Positions 7,920-14,408 of a DNA stretch of 14,408 bases are shown here, one piece after another. The DNA is taken from NCBI GenBank assembly GCA_947505915.1, contig CANNNH010000020.1:1-14408 (forward strand). Reading direction: 5' to 3'. The translations under genes and the position numbers were made by a program. The notes under the pieces were generated by a model that was given only the letters and a program-made list of their open reading frames with translations, made no database searches and was not told the origin of the DNA. Source of the stretch: Comamonadaceae bacterium. GTDB lineage: Bacteria > Pseudomonadota > Gammaproteobacteria > Burkholderiales > Burkholderiaceae. Position 1 is the first letter of the stretch. Each line of letters begins with the position of its first letter.

Positions 7920-8696
7920 ATGCCTGAAACCCTTAAAGAACTGAAAAACGCGATCGAGGTGCGCAATCTCGACTTTTATTACGGTAAATTTCGCGGACTG
8001 AAAGAAGTCACCATGAACATTGCCGAACGCAAAGTCACGGCATTTATCGGGCCTTCAGGCTGCGGTAAATCGACTTTGCTGCGAACACTCAACCGCATGT
8101 ACAGCCTGTACCCTGGACAGCGCGCCGAGGGTGAAATCAATTTTTACGGCACCAACATCCTAGACACAAAGCAGGACTTGAATTTGCTGCGTGCACGCAT
8201 CGGCATGGTGTTCCAAAAGCCGACGCCTTTTCCGATGACCATTTACGAAAACATTGCTTTTGGCGTTCGCCTCTACGAGAGCATGAACAAAAGCGACATG
8301 GACGAGCGTGTCGAATGGGCCTTGACCAAGGCTGCACTGTGGAACGAGGTCAAAGACAAACTGGGGCAAAACGGCCTGTCGCTGTCCGGAGGCCAGCAGC
8401 AGCGTCTTTGCATCGCCCGCAGCGTGGCCGTCAAACCCTCGGTGTTGTTGCTAGATGAACCCACCTCCGCGCTGGACCCCATCTCTACCGGCAAGGTGGA
8501 GGAGCTGATCAATGAGCTCAAAAATGATTACACCATTGCCATCGTGACGCACAATATGCAGCAGGCTGCCCGCTGCAGTGACTTCACCGCCTACATGTAC
8601 CTGGGGGAACTGATTGAGTTCGGTGCGACCGAGCAGATATTCTTCAAGCCAAAACGCACCGAAACAGAAGACTACATCACAGGAAGGTTTGGTTAA
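7920..8696 (+). CDS. pstB: Phosphate ABC transporter, ATP-binding subunit PstB
   Basis: PstB hydrolyses ATP to drive phosphate through PstCA and, with PhoU, conveys transport status to PhoR. The 258-residue protein has all ATPase elements: Walker [10 protein letters not shown] (44-52), Q-loop glutamine in VFQKPTPFP (Q99), signature LSGGQ (155-159), Walker B VLLLDEP (175-181), D-loop SALD (183-186) and switch His211 in VTHNMQQA. The [17 protein letters not shown] stretch is diagnostic of PstB. The 67 bases between pstA and pstB are the longest gap downstream of pstC; TTGACT hexamers occur there (7867-7877) but with no matching -10, so I see no supported internal promoter. The ribosome binding site is weak. 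Confidence 0.97.
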   Translation: MPETLKELKNAIEVRNLDFYYGKFRGLKEVTMNIAERKVTAFIGPSGCGKSTLLRTLNRMYSLYPGQRAEGEINFYGTNILDTKQDLNLLRARIGMVFQKPTPFPMTIYENIAFGVRLYESMNKSDMDERVEWALTKAALWNEVKDKLGQNGLSLSGGQQQRLCIARSVAVKPSVLLLDEPTSALDPISTGKVEELINELKNDYTIAIVTHNMQQAARCSDFTAYMYLGELIEFGATEQIFFKPKRTETEDYITGRFG

Positions 8697-8698
8697 TC

Positions 8699-9400
8699 AT
8701 GAGCGACAAACACATCTCCAGCCAATTCGACACAGAACTCAACTCCATCTCAACCCATGTCCTGGAGATGGGCGGACTGGTTGAGGCTCAACTCCACCAA
8801 GCCATTTATGCACTGGTGCATCTGAGTTTGGAAACAGCAGAACAGGTACTGGAAAAAGAAGCCGTTATCAACCAGATGGAGATGAGCATTGACCACGAGA
8901 TCATCTCCACCATTGGCCGTCGCCAACCGACAGCACGTGACTTACGCTTTCTGATGGCAATTTCGCGCACCACCCAGAATCTGGAGCGCGCAGGTGACGA
9001 GATCGCCCGCATTGCACGCATGGTCAGGTCCATCATTCAAAGCGGTTCACCACGCAATCTACCCAGCTCAGAATTGCGCGTGGCCTCCGACCTGGCGGCT
9101 GCCCTGCTGCGCAAGACACTTGACTCGTTTGCTCGGCTTGACACCACCATGGCAGTGGCCATCATCAAGCAGGACAACGAAATCGACGACGAATACAACG
9201 GTTTTTTACGCAAGCTGATCACCTACATGATGGAAGATCCGCGCACCATTTCGCCAAGCCTTGACTTGCTTTTCCTCGCCAAGTCGATTGAGCGCGTCGG
9301 CGATCACGCGAAAAACATTGCAGAACAAATTATTTTCATCGTCAAAGGCGAGGATGTACGTCACACGCCAATGAGCCAAGTGGAGTCCGTCGTCAAATGA
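8699..9400 (+). CDS. phoU: Phosphate signalling regulator PhoU
   Basis: PhoU links the Pst transporter to the PhoR kinase and keeps the Pho regulon off when phosphate is plentiful. The 233-residue protein has the two tandem three-helix bundles of the family, each with the metal-binding helix motif: ERAGDEIARIARMV (96-109) and ERVGDHAKNIAEQI (198-211). ATG at 8699 follows the pstB stop by two bases, with AGGAAGG at 8681-8687 as ribosome binding site. Its own stop overlaps the phoB start in ATGA (9397-9400), so PhoU and PhoB synthesis are coupled. Confidence 0.97.
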   Translation: MSDKHISSQFDTELNSISTHVLEMGGLVEAQLHQAIYALVHLSLETAEQVLEKEAVINQMEMSIDHEIISTIGRRQPTARDLRFLMAISRTTQNLERAGDEIARIARMVRSIIQSGSPRNLPSSELRVASDLAAALLRKTLDSFARLDTTMAVAIIKQDNEIDDEYNGFLRKLITYMMEDPRTISPSLDLLFLAKSIERVGDHAKNIAEQIIFIVKGEDVRHTPMSQVESVVK

Positions 9401-10104
9401 GAAAACTGCCCAGGGTTTTGGTGGTGGAGGACGAACCCTCCATCGCTGAGCTTATCGCTGTGAACCTGCGGCATAACGGCTTTGCGCCAACCGTTGTGTA
9501 TGACGGCTCTGCCGCCCAGCGTGAAGTCGATGCGGTGCTGCCGGATCTGATCCTGCTGGACTGGATGCTTCCAGGTGAGAGCGGCGCTTCGCTGGCAAGA
9601 CAGTGGCGTAAAAATGACCGCACTAAATCCGTGCCGATCATCATGCTGACAGCCCGCAGCGACGAATCCGACAAAATCCAAGGCCTGGATGCCGGCGCTG
9701 ATGACTACATCACCAAACCCTTTTCAACGCAAGAAATGCTTGCACGAATCCGCGCACTGATGCGCAGACGCGCTCCTGAAACAATCAAAGATTCAGTACA
9801 GGTGGGGCAACTGACACTGGATGCCAGCACCTACCGGGTTTCATACCAGTCTCAAGAACTCAAAATCGGACCGACAGAATTCAAGCTTTTGCACTACCTG
9901 ATGAAACATGCCGAGCGGGTACACAGCCGCAGCACCTTGCTGGACAAGGTGTGGGGTGACCACGTGTTTATTGAAGAGCGTACGGTTGACGTTCATGTCA
10001 AGCGACTGCGCGAATCCCTCGGTGAAGCCTCCTGTATGGTGGAAACCGTCAGAGGTGCAGGTTATCGACTGACTGTTCAGGGCAAGCCAGTCATGGCGGC
10101 ATGA
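9397..10104 (+). CDS. phoB: Phosphate regulon response regulator PhoB (OmpR family)
   Basis: PhoB activates phosphate-starvation promoters by binding Pho boxes once phosphorylated by PhoR. The 235-residue protein has an N-terminal receiver domain with acidic EDE at 11-13, phospho-acceptor D55 in LLDWMLPG, T85 in MLTAR and K107 in ITKPFS. A C-terminal winged-helix DNA-binding domain follows, from about residue 135, with GPTEFKLL, WGDHVFIEERTVDVHVKRLR and VRGAGYRL. The LLDWMLPGESG wording is characteristic of PhoB among OmpR regulators. Four-base overlaps join it to phoU upstream and phoR downstream. The Pho boxes at 4793 and 13595 are its likely local targets. Confidence 0.97.
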   Translation: MRKLPRVLVVEDEPSIAELIAVNLRHNGFAPTVVYDGSAAQREVDAVLPDLILLDWMLPGESGASLARQWRKNDRTKSVPIIMLTARSDESDKIQGLDAGADDYITKPFSTQEMLARIRALMRRRAPETIKDSVQVGQLTLDASTYRVSYQSQELKIGPTEFKLLHYLMKHAERVHSRSTLLDKVWGDHVFIEERTVDVHVKRLRESLGEASCMVETVRGAGYRLTVQGKPVMAA

Positions 10105-11453
10105 CGCGACGCCCGATTGAACTGCTGGCCCTGGTAAGCTTAGGCGCTGCCTGGGGTCTTTTTGATGACTCACCTGTTTTAACCTTTGCCGGTGCTGCTG
10201 TTGGCGCCGCAGCCTGGAGCGCATGGGATGCCCTTCGCACAGCCCGCCTGTTGACATGGCTGAATAACTTTGACTTGACGGCATCGCCTCGAATCTCCGG
10301 GATATGGTTAGAAATATATGATCGAAGTAAGAAAATATTCAAGAAACTAGAAAAGCAACGGCTTTCCAGTGATGCCAAGCTGTCTAACTTTCTGGCCGCA
10401 ATTCAAGCATCGCCCAACGGCGTCGTGCTGCTCGACGATTCAGGTCGGATTGAATGGGTTAACCTGACCGCAGCGAACCAATTGGGTGTTGATCCCCAAC
10501 GCGACATCGGCCAGTATGTACAAAACCTGGTGCGGTCCCCTGTTTTTTCTGCTTACCTTGCCAATGCGGACTTCAGCGCCGAAATCCAAATCAACGGCGT
10601 GAGGGCGAGTGCAACGCATCCATCACGCATATCCATTCAAATTCACCCTTATGGAAGCAGTCGCAAACTGATGCTCACCCGAGATGTGACTGCTGTAGAA
10701 CTGGCAGAAGCGATGCGCAAAGATTTTGTAGCCAATGTCTCGCACGAAATCCGCACTCCCTTGACTGTCCTCAGCGGATTTGTAGAAACTCTGCAAACTC
10801 TGCCTATTCAAGAGCCTGAGCGCAATGTCTACCTCGGCTTAATGAGCCAGCAGGCACTGCGTATGCAAAGTTTGGTGAGTGATTTGCTAACGCTGTCTCG
10901 TCTCGAGGGCAGCCCCGCGCCCGGACAGGGTGAGTGGCTAAGCAGCGAGGAATTACTCGCCCAAGCACTCCTTGAGGCCAGGGGTTTGTCACATGCGATC
11001 TCCCATCCGCCTCACGACATCCGCAGCATTGAAGGGCCAAGCTTTCTGATAGCGGGAGCGCGATCAGAGCTGCTGAGTGCCTTGTCCAACCTATTGAGCA
11101 ATGCTGTACGTTACACGCCCGATGGCGGCGTAATTTGTGCTGGCTGGAGACTCAAGGACGGTAGTGCTGATTTTTTCGTCGAGGACAGCGGTCCGGGTAT
11201 TTCTGCAGAACATCTGCCACGCCTGACAGAGCGTTTTTACCGCGTAGACCGCAGCCGTTCGCGTGAAACCGGCGGCACAGGTTTGGGGCTGGCCATCGTT
11301 AAACACGTTGTACAGCGCCATGGGGGACAACTTGAAATTCAAAGTACTCTGGGCAAGGGCTCATGTTTTTCAATCTTGCTGCCGTCCTCCAGAGTCCGCT
11401 CAGAAAATACAGATGTAGCCACAGTGGCAGCTACAGACCTTAGTGCCGTTTAA
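10101..11453 (+). CDS. phoR: Phosphate regulon sensor histidine kinase PhoR
   Basis: PhoR phosphorylates PhoB in low phosphate and dephosphorylates it in high phosphate. The 450-residue protein has two short hydrophobic segments at about 7-20 and 26-42 with almost no periplasmic loop, then a basic linker (RSKKIFKKLEKQR, about 75-87) and a PAS domain at about 93-195. The kinase core follows: H box FVANVSHEIRTPL with H215, N box NLLSNAVRYTP (330-340), G1 EDSGPGI (361-367) and G2 GGTGLGLAI (391-399). The lack of a periplasmic sensor domain fits the known model in which PhoR reads the Pst-PhoU complex and not phosphate itself. Its stop is 107 bases from the end of the convergent glycosyltransferase gene; no clear terminator is visible between them. 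Confidence 0.97.
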   Translation: MTRRPIELLALVSLGAAWGLFDDSPVLTFAGAAVGAAAWSAWDALRTARLLTWLNNFDLTASPRISGIWLEIYDRSKKIFKKLEKQRLSSDAKLSNFLAAIQASPNGVVLLDDSGRIEWVNLTAANQLGVDPQRDIGQYVQNLVRSPVFSAYLANADFSAEIQINGVRASATHPSRISIQIHPYGSSRKLMLTRDVTAVELAEAMRKDFVANVSHEIRTPLTVLSGFVETLQTLPIQEPERNVYLGLMSQQALRMQSLVSDLLTLSRLEGSPAPGQGEWLSSEELLAQALLEARGLSHAISHPPHDIRSIEGPSFLIAGARSELLSALSNLLSNAVRYTPDGGVICAGWRLKDGSADFFVEDSGPGISAEHLPRLTERFYRVDRSRSRETGGTGLGLAIVKHVVQRHGGQLEIQSTLGKGSCFSILLPSSRVRSENTDVATVAATDLSAV

Positions 11454-11560
11454 GCGCTGCCCTTTAACCCTTGAATGGCAGAGCACCAGGTAAATAGTGC
11501 TAGCCGTAAAAATACTGACTTCACTTAAGCTCCACTGAAATCGCTGGCCACGTATCACGA

Positions 11561-12592
11561 TCAGCTAGACGACCTTGCCGGCACAAGGTAGGCCTGAAAC
11601 AATTTACCTGCTGCTTCCCAACTGAAATCCATAGCCCGCTCACGCGCTTGCCAGCGTGGAATCTGGAGTGCATCCGTAAATGCCAGCTTCAAATCTTCAT
11701 GCAGTACACCGCCTTTGGCACCCTCAGAGGCATTGAGTACTTCCAGCGGGCCATCCACCGGATAAGCCGCCACCGGCGTGCCGCAAGCCATGGCTTCGAG
11801 CATGACCAAACCAAAGGTTTCCGATCGACTTGGGAAAACAAACACATCGGCTGCCGCATAAACCAGGGCGAGTTCATCACGTGGCAACAAACCCAGCCAG
11901 CGCACACCCGGGTAACGCGACTTCAGAGCTTCTTCTAAGGGACCCACACCGCAAACCACTTTGGTGCCAGGCGTCTCCATCTCAAGAAAGGCTTTGATGT
12001 TTTTTTCGTAGGAAACACGGCCCACAAAAAGCGAGACAGGTCGTTCAATTTTGTCTAAGGGCGGATAGATTCTGGCGCTGCCATGAAAGCGGAACAAGTC
12101 AGTGTCCACACCGTGGGTCCAAGCACGCAAGTTTTTGAAGCCGCGTTGTTGCAGCATCTCCAGAACTCCCTGGGTCGGGACCATGATGCCCGACGAAGGC
12201 TTGTGAAAGTGTCTGAACAAGGCATATCCCATCCACAGCGGCACATGCAAGGCCGCTTTGAGAATTTCAGGGAACTTGGTGTGAAAAGCGGTCGTAAATT
12301 GCAGTTTGTTGCGCCGGCAGTAGCCACGCGCTGCCCAGCCCAATGGGCCTTCGGTGGCCACATGAATGGCATCCGGCAAGAACTCATCGAGTTGCCGGCT
12401 GAGCTTCTCACGGGGCCGCTGTGCGAGATCAATACCTGAATAGCCGGGGCAGGGTTTGGTCTTGAATTGACCTGGATGAATCACCAGAACCTCATGCCGG
12501 CGCGACTCCAAGTCTCTGACCAACTCGAGCAAAGTCGTCACCACGCCGTTGACTTGCGGAAGCCATGCATCGGTGACCAGCGCAATTTTCAT
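11561..12592 (-). CDS. GT4-family glycosyltransferase, Agt/MgtA-like (predicted diacylglycerol glycosyltransferase)
   Basis: A 343-residue GT-B fold enzyme of family GT4. The N-terminal domain opens [18 protein letters not shown], the acceptor-side loop of this group. The C-terminal nucleotide-sugar domain shows [10 protein letters not shown] (189-198), [10 protein letters not shown] (214-223) and the E-x7-E motif with E258 and E266 in [18 protein letters not shown]. There are no clear membrane-spanning segments, fitting a peripheral membrane enzyme. Its start overlaps the plcP stop by four bases (ATGA), so it is translated with PlcP. By analogy with agt genes next to plcP in Alphaproteobacteria and marine bacteria, the inferred role is adding a sugar (glucose, glucuronate or mannose) to diacylglycerol freed by PlcP. 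Family is seen; the acceptor and sugar are inferred. Alternatives are a phosphatidylinositol-type mannosyltransferase or a polysaccharide enzyme. Confidence 0.8.
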   Translation of the reverse strand: MKIALVTDAWLPQVNGVVTTLLELVRDLESRRHEVLVIHPGQFKTKPCPGYSGIDLAQRPREKLSRQLDEFLPDAIHVATEGPLGWAARGYCRRNKLQFTTAFHTKFPEILKAALHVPLWMGYALFRHFHKPSSGIMVPTQGVLEMLQQRGFKNLRAWTHGVDTDLFRFHGSARIYPPLDKIERPVSLFVGRVSYEKNIKAFLEMETPGTKVVCGVGPLEEALKSRYPGVRWLGLLPRDELALVYAAADVFVFPSRSETFGLVMLEAMACGTPVAAYPVDGPLEVLNASEGAKGGVLHEDLKLAFTDALQIPRWQARERAMDFSWEAAGKLFQAYLVPARSSS

Positions 12593-13452
12593 GAGGCAGC
12601 CGCACCCGTGACGAGCTCTGCAGGCTGCGAAGTTCTTTGCACTTCATGGGAAGGCTCCCAATGCAAAATTTCCAGACGCCCGTCATAGTGCTCGACCAGT
12701 GCGGTCCTACTTTCTACCCAATCGCCATCGTTGCAATACAAAACACCATTGATCATCCGCATTTCGGCGCGGTGTATGTGGCCGCACAAAACGCCGTCAT
12801 GCCCGCGCTTTTTAGCCTCGTTGGCTACGGCCTCCTCAAAGTCGGTCACGTAATTCAGCGCAGTTTTGACTTTTTGCTTGAGGTAGGCCGACAGTGACCA
12901 GTAAGGCAGACCCAAGCGGCCCCTCAGAGAATTGAGGTGACGATTCATGCGCAGGGTAAATTCATACAGGTTGTCGCCCAGATAAGCCAACCATTTGGCG
13001 CACTGCACCACTGCATCAAAGTAGTCGCCGTGAATGATCCACAAACTGCGCCCATCTGCCGTTACATGCACAGCCTCCTGGACCACTTCGATCCCGCCGA
13101 AGTGGTGGCCAATGAAATCACGTGCAAATTCATCATGGTTGCCGGGCACATAAATCACGCGGCAACCTTTGCGAACGCGGCGCAAGAGTTTTTGGACAAC
13201 GTCATTGTGGGCCTGCGGCCAATACCATCTGCGGCGCAGCTGCCAGCCGTCAATGATATCGCCCACCAGGTACAGCGTATCGCTGGGGTGGGTGCGTAAA
13301 AAGTCCATCAATGCCAGCGCCTGGCAGCCGGGCGTTCCCAGATGAATGTCAGAAATGAAAATGGTGCGAAAGCGTTGACCTTTTTCATCATCATCACTGT
13401 CCGGCGTTCCTTGGGGACCGGTATCGCTTAGTACATCAAACGGCGCACGCAT
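12589..13452 (-). CDS. plcP: PlcP-like metallophosphoesterase (predicted phosphate-starvation phospholipase C)
   Basis: A 287-residue calcineurin-like phosphoesterase. The five metal-binding blocks are intact: SDIHLG (D35, H37), VGDIIDGW (D65, D68), GNHD (104-107), HGD (141-143) and GHIH (224-227). The opening [28 protein letters not shown] (77-91) and the end NDGDWVES match my recollection of Sinorhizobium PlcP, which removes head groups from phosphatidylcholine and phosphatidylethanolamine to give diacylglycerol during phosphate starvation. Such proteins are often labelled UDP-2,3-diacylglucosamine hydrolase (LpxH), but LpxH has GNRD, not GNHD. There is no signal peptide, consistent with a cytoplasmic enzyme acting on the inner leaflet; residues 1-27 are an acidic, probably disordered extension. 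ATG 13452 is the only ATG available in frame after an upstream stop, though its ribosome binding site is poor. The gene heads an operon with the glycosyltransferase. Confidence 0.85.
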   Translation of the reverse strand: MRAPFDVLSDTGPQGTPDSDDDEKGQRFRTIFISDIHLGTPGCQALALMDFLRTHPSDTLYLVGDIIDGWQLRRRWYWPQAHNDVVQKLLRRVRKGCRVIYVPGNHDEFARDFIGHHFGGIEVVQEAVHVTADGRSLWIIHGDYFDAVVQCAKWLAYLGDNLYEFTLRMNRHLNSLRGRLGLPYWSLSAYLKQKVKTALNYVTDFEEAVANEAKKRGHDGVLCGHIHRAEMRMINGVLYCNDGDWVESRTALVEHYDGRLEILHWEPSHEVQRTSQPAELVTGAAAS

Positions 13453-13509
13453 GGAACGTCTGTAAGTTATTCATGGCTTGCTCTTTCTGTTGAGTTTTTT
13501 CTCAGAGAT

Positions 13510-13542
13510 TCACCAGGTAAACATCTTCATTTTCATCTTCAT
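13510..13542 (-). CDS. Possible leader peptide in the plcP 5' leader (10 codons, speculative)
   Basis: On the minus strand an ATG at 13542 opens a frame encoding M-K-M-K-M-K-M-F-T-W followed by TGA, with AGG five bases upstream of the ATG. The first seven codons come from two tandem 12-base repeats, so there are four in-frame ATGs. The frame lies inside the leader hairpin at 13514-13551, whose far arm contains the AGG. Such a short frame can occur by chance. Confidence 0.2.
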   Translation of the reverse strand: MKMKMKMFTW

Positions 13543-13551
13543 CTTTACCTG
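13514..13551 (-). repeat. Leader hairpin enclosing tandem 12-base repeats upstream of plcP
   Basis: Perfect 8-base inverted arms CAGGTAAA (13514-13521) and TTTACCTG (13544-13551) enclose a 22-base loop. Two head-to-tail 12-base repeats, CATCTTCATTTT (13522-13533) and CATCTTCATCTT (13534-13545), differ at one base. In the transcript of the plcP operon this lies between the predicted promoter and the plcP ATG, so it would form a stem with a purine-rich loop. Confidence 0.55.
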
Positions 13552-13578
13552 TACTAATGCTAACGATTGGCTATGTCA

Positions 13579-13612
13579 ATGAAAAGTCTGTTCAATGACT
13601 CATTTGTGACCT
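13579..13612 (-). promoter_or_regulatory. Probable Pho box and promoter of the plcP-glycosyltransferase operon
   Basis: Read on the minus strand, AGGTCAC-AAAT-GAGTCAT (13612 down to 13595) is a 7-4-7 direct repeat with GTCA cores exactly 11 bases apart, matching the Pho box layout though the first two bases of each half deviate from CTGTCAT. Ten bases further, TTTCAT (13584-13579) is a 4-of-6 -10 match, the same geometry as at pstS. A TTGACA hexamer (13579-13574) follows but has no good -10 partner. The leader to the plcP ATG would be about 120 bases. Confidence 0.62.
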
Positions 13613-13621
13613 AAGGCCATG

Positions 13622-13655
13622 AAAAAAGCCGCTGCACCTTTCGGGGCAGCGGCTT
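13622..13655 (-). terminator. Intrinsic terminator after phoX
   Basis: On the minus strand a perfect 10-base stem (AAGCCGCTGC and its partner, 13646-13655 with 13626-13635) continues past one mismatch into a CC-GAAA-GG tetraloop and runs into six T residues (complement of the A run 13622-13627). It ends the phoX transcript and separates it from the plcP operon. Confidence 0.92.
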
Positions 13656-13673
13656 CTTTAACAAGGCACTGAA

Positions 13674-14408
13674 TTAAACGCCGATCAGACCACCGTCATT
13701 GCGCGTGATCACAAGGGTCGCAGAGCGTGGGCGACCCACCGGACCGTAACCAACATTACCTGGCCAGGTGCTTTCCAGCGTGTATTGCGCTGCATTGCCC
13801 AGGGCCGGTGTGTTCTCACCCGGGTGCTGGATGTTGACAAACAGTGTCTTGCCATCTTCGGTCTCGGTGATACCGGTGACCTCAGCACCTTTGGGCGCCA
13901 CCAGGAAGCGGCGCAAACGGGTCTCACCCAGCGCCGCGCCAATAAAGGTTTCCTGCTTGCCCGTGACCTGGGCACCGCTGACGGTCATCGCATTGTTGAC
14001 AGTGACCTTACCGCCATCACCCACCTGGCCGGGTAGAGCTGCCAGCAGCATGCAGTTGGTCTCGTCGGTCATGGCGCCGTCGTCGGTCTGAATCCAGCAA
14101 ATGCCTGTTGATTTGCTAAACCACAAGCCATCGGGCGAAGAGAATGCATTTTTAGCCGTCAAGCCGGACAAATTGGCATCACCGGCATCTTCTTCGGCGC
14201 CGAACACAAAAATATCCCAGGCAAAGCCCATGGCAGTGGCGCTTTGGCCATCTTCTTTGAAACGAATGATGTGGCCGTTCGGGTTGCCTGCGCCCTTTTT
14301 GCCGTCCACGTCCATGTAAGCACGTGGGTTGGCTGCATTGACCTTGGTCGGTGTGCGGTTGCTGGCATTGTTATTGGTCAGCGCGAAATAGATCTCGCCA
14401 TTTTGGTA
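13674..14408 (-). CDS. phoX: PhoX-type alkaline phosphatase (DUF839), C-terminal part cut by the window edge
   Basis: PhoX is an exported Ca2+/Fe-dependent phosphatase that frees phosphate from organic phosphomonoesters outside the inner membrane. The frame is open to the last base of the window and gives 244 C-terminal residues beginning YQNGEIYFALTNN; the Tat signal and N-terminal half lie outside. Family wording is clear: SSPDGLWFSKSTGICWIQTDD, RRFLVAPKGAEVTG, TLFVNIQHPGE and GRPRSATLVITRNDGGLIGV at the end. A methionine in ...RAYMDVDGKK is internal, not a start. A strong terminator follows the stop. The gene faces the same way as plcP, and its own Pho box, if any, is beyond the window. 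The family assignment is secure; without the N-terminal half I cannot check all metal ligands. Confidence 0.92.
   Translation of the reverse strand, partial: YQNGEIYFALTNNNASNRTPTKVNAANPRAYMDVDGKKGAGNPNGHIIRFKEDGQSATAMGFAWDIFVFGAEEDAGDANLSGLTAKNAFSSPDGLWFSKSTGICWIQTDDGAMTDETNCMLLAALPGQVGDGGKVTVNNAMTVSGAQVTGKQETFIGAALGETRLRRFLVAPKGAEVTGITETEDGKTLFVNIQHPGENTPALGNAAQYTLESTWPGNVGYGPVGRPRSATLVITRNDGGLIGV

Noticed and set aside
11484..11494. CACCAGGTAAA occurs both here and at 13511-13521, bracketing the plcP-glycosyltransferase operon.
   Set aside because: An 11-base match between two places in 14 kb is expected by chance many times; no extension of the match.
11454..11560. A bidirectional terminator between the convergent phoR and glycosyltransferase genes.
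   Set aside because: Only 5-base stems with long loops and no T tracts are visible, so none is annotated.
12589..13452. Calling this gene lpxH (UDP-2,3-diacylglucosamine hydrolase of lipid A synthesis).
   Set aside because: The third block is GNHD where LpxH has GNRD, the wording follows PlcP, and the operon and regulatory context is phosphate starvation. Some doubt remains without a tree.

Overview
The window looks like the chromosome of a betaproteobacterium, most likely order Burkholderiales and probably a Comamonadaceae member such as Rhodoferax or Polaromonas. The grounds are protein character, the rho-rpmE2 gene order, a pst operon that runs straight into phoU-phoB-phoR, and GC-rich intergenic palindromes of the kind common in that family. 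The genus is inferred from memory of such proteins, not from a database search. Nothing suggests phage, IS elements, CRISPR, rRNA or tRNA.

Positions 1-4724, all on the + strand: the 3' end of rho (transcription terminator), an intergenic region with small hairpins and two degenerate copies of a GC-rich repeat, rpmE2 (zinc-independent L31) with an extended -10 promoter and a strong intrinsic terminator, then a two-gene unit of a divergent ArnT/GT39-like polytopic membrane protein and a MATE-family efflux transporter (4-base overlap).

Positions 4725-14408 form a phosphate-starvation island. A well-formed Pho box (4793-4810) precedes pstS. An intrinsic terminator lies between pstS and pstC, followed by pstC, pstA, pstB, phoU, phoB and phoR in tight succession (4-base overlaps phoU/phoB and phoB/phoR). 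Pointing the other way, on the - strand, are the 3' end of a PhoX-type alkaline phosphatase gene with its terminator, then a two-gene operon. The first gene encodes a PlcP-like metallophosphoesterase and the second a GT4 glycosyltransferase resembling Agt/MgtA-type lipid glycosyltransferases. A second, weaker Pho-box-like site (13595-13612) sits upstream of this operon.

Read together, the right-hand 10 kb covers one physiological response. PstSCAB imports phosphate; PhoU and PhoR sense sufficiency and PhoB switches on the regulon; PhoX releases phosphate from external organic esters; PlcP plus the glycosyltransferase are predicted to strip head groups from membrane phospholipids and cap the resulting diacylglycerol with sugar, replacing phospholipids with glycolipids. 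PlcP-Agt lipid remodelling is known mainly from Alphaproteobacteria and marine heterotrophs. Its physical linkage here to pst-phoBR and phoX, with a Pho box and a structured leader that contains a possible tiny Met-Lys repeat reading frame, is the most interesting feature of the window.
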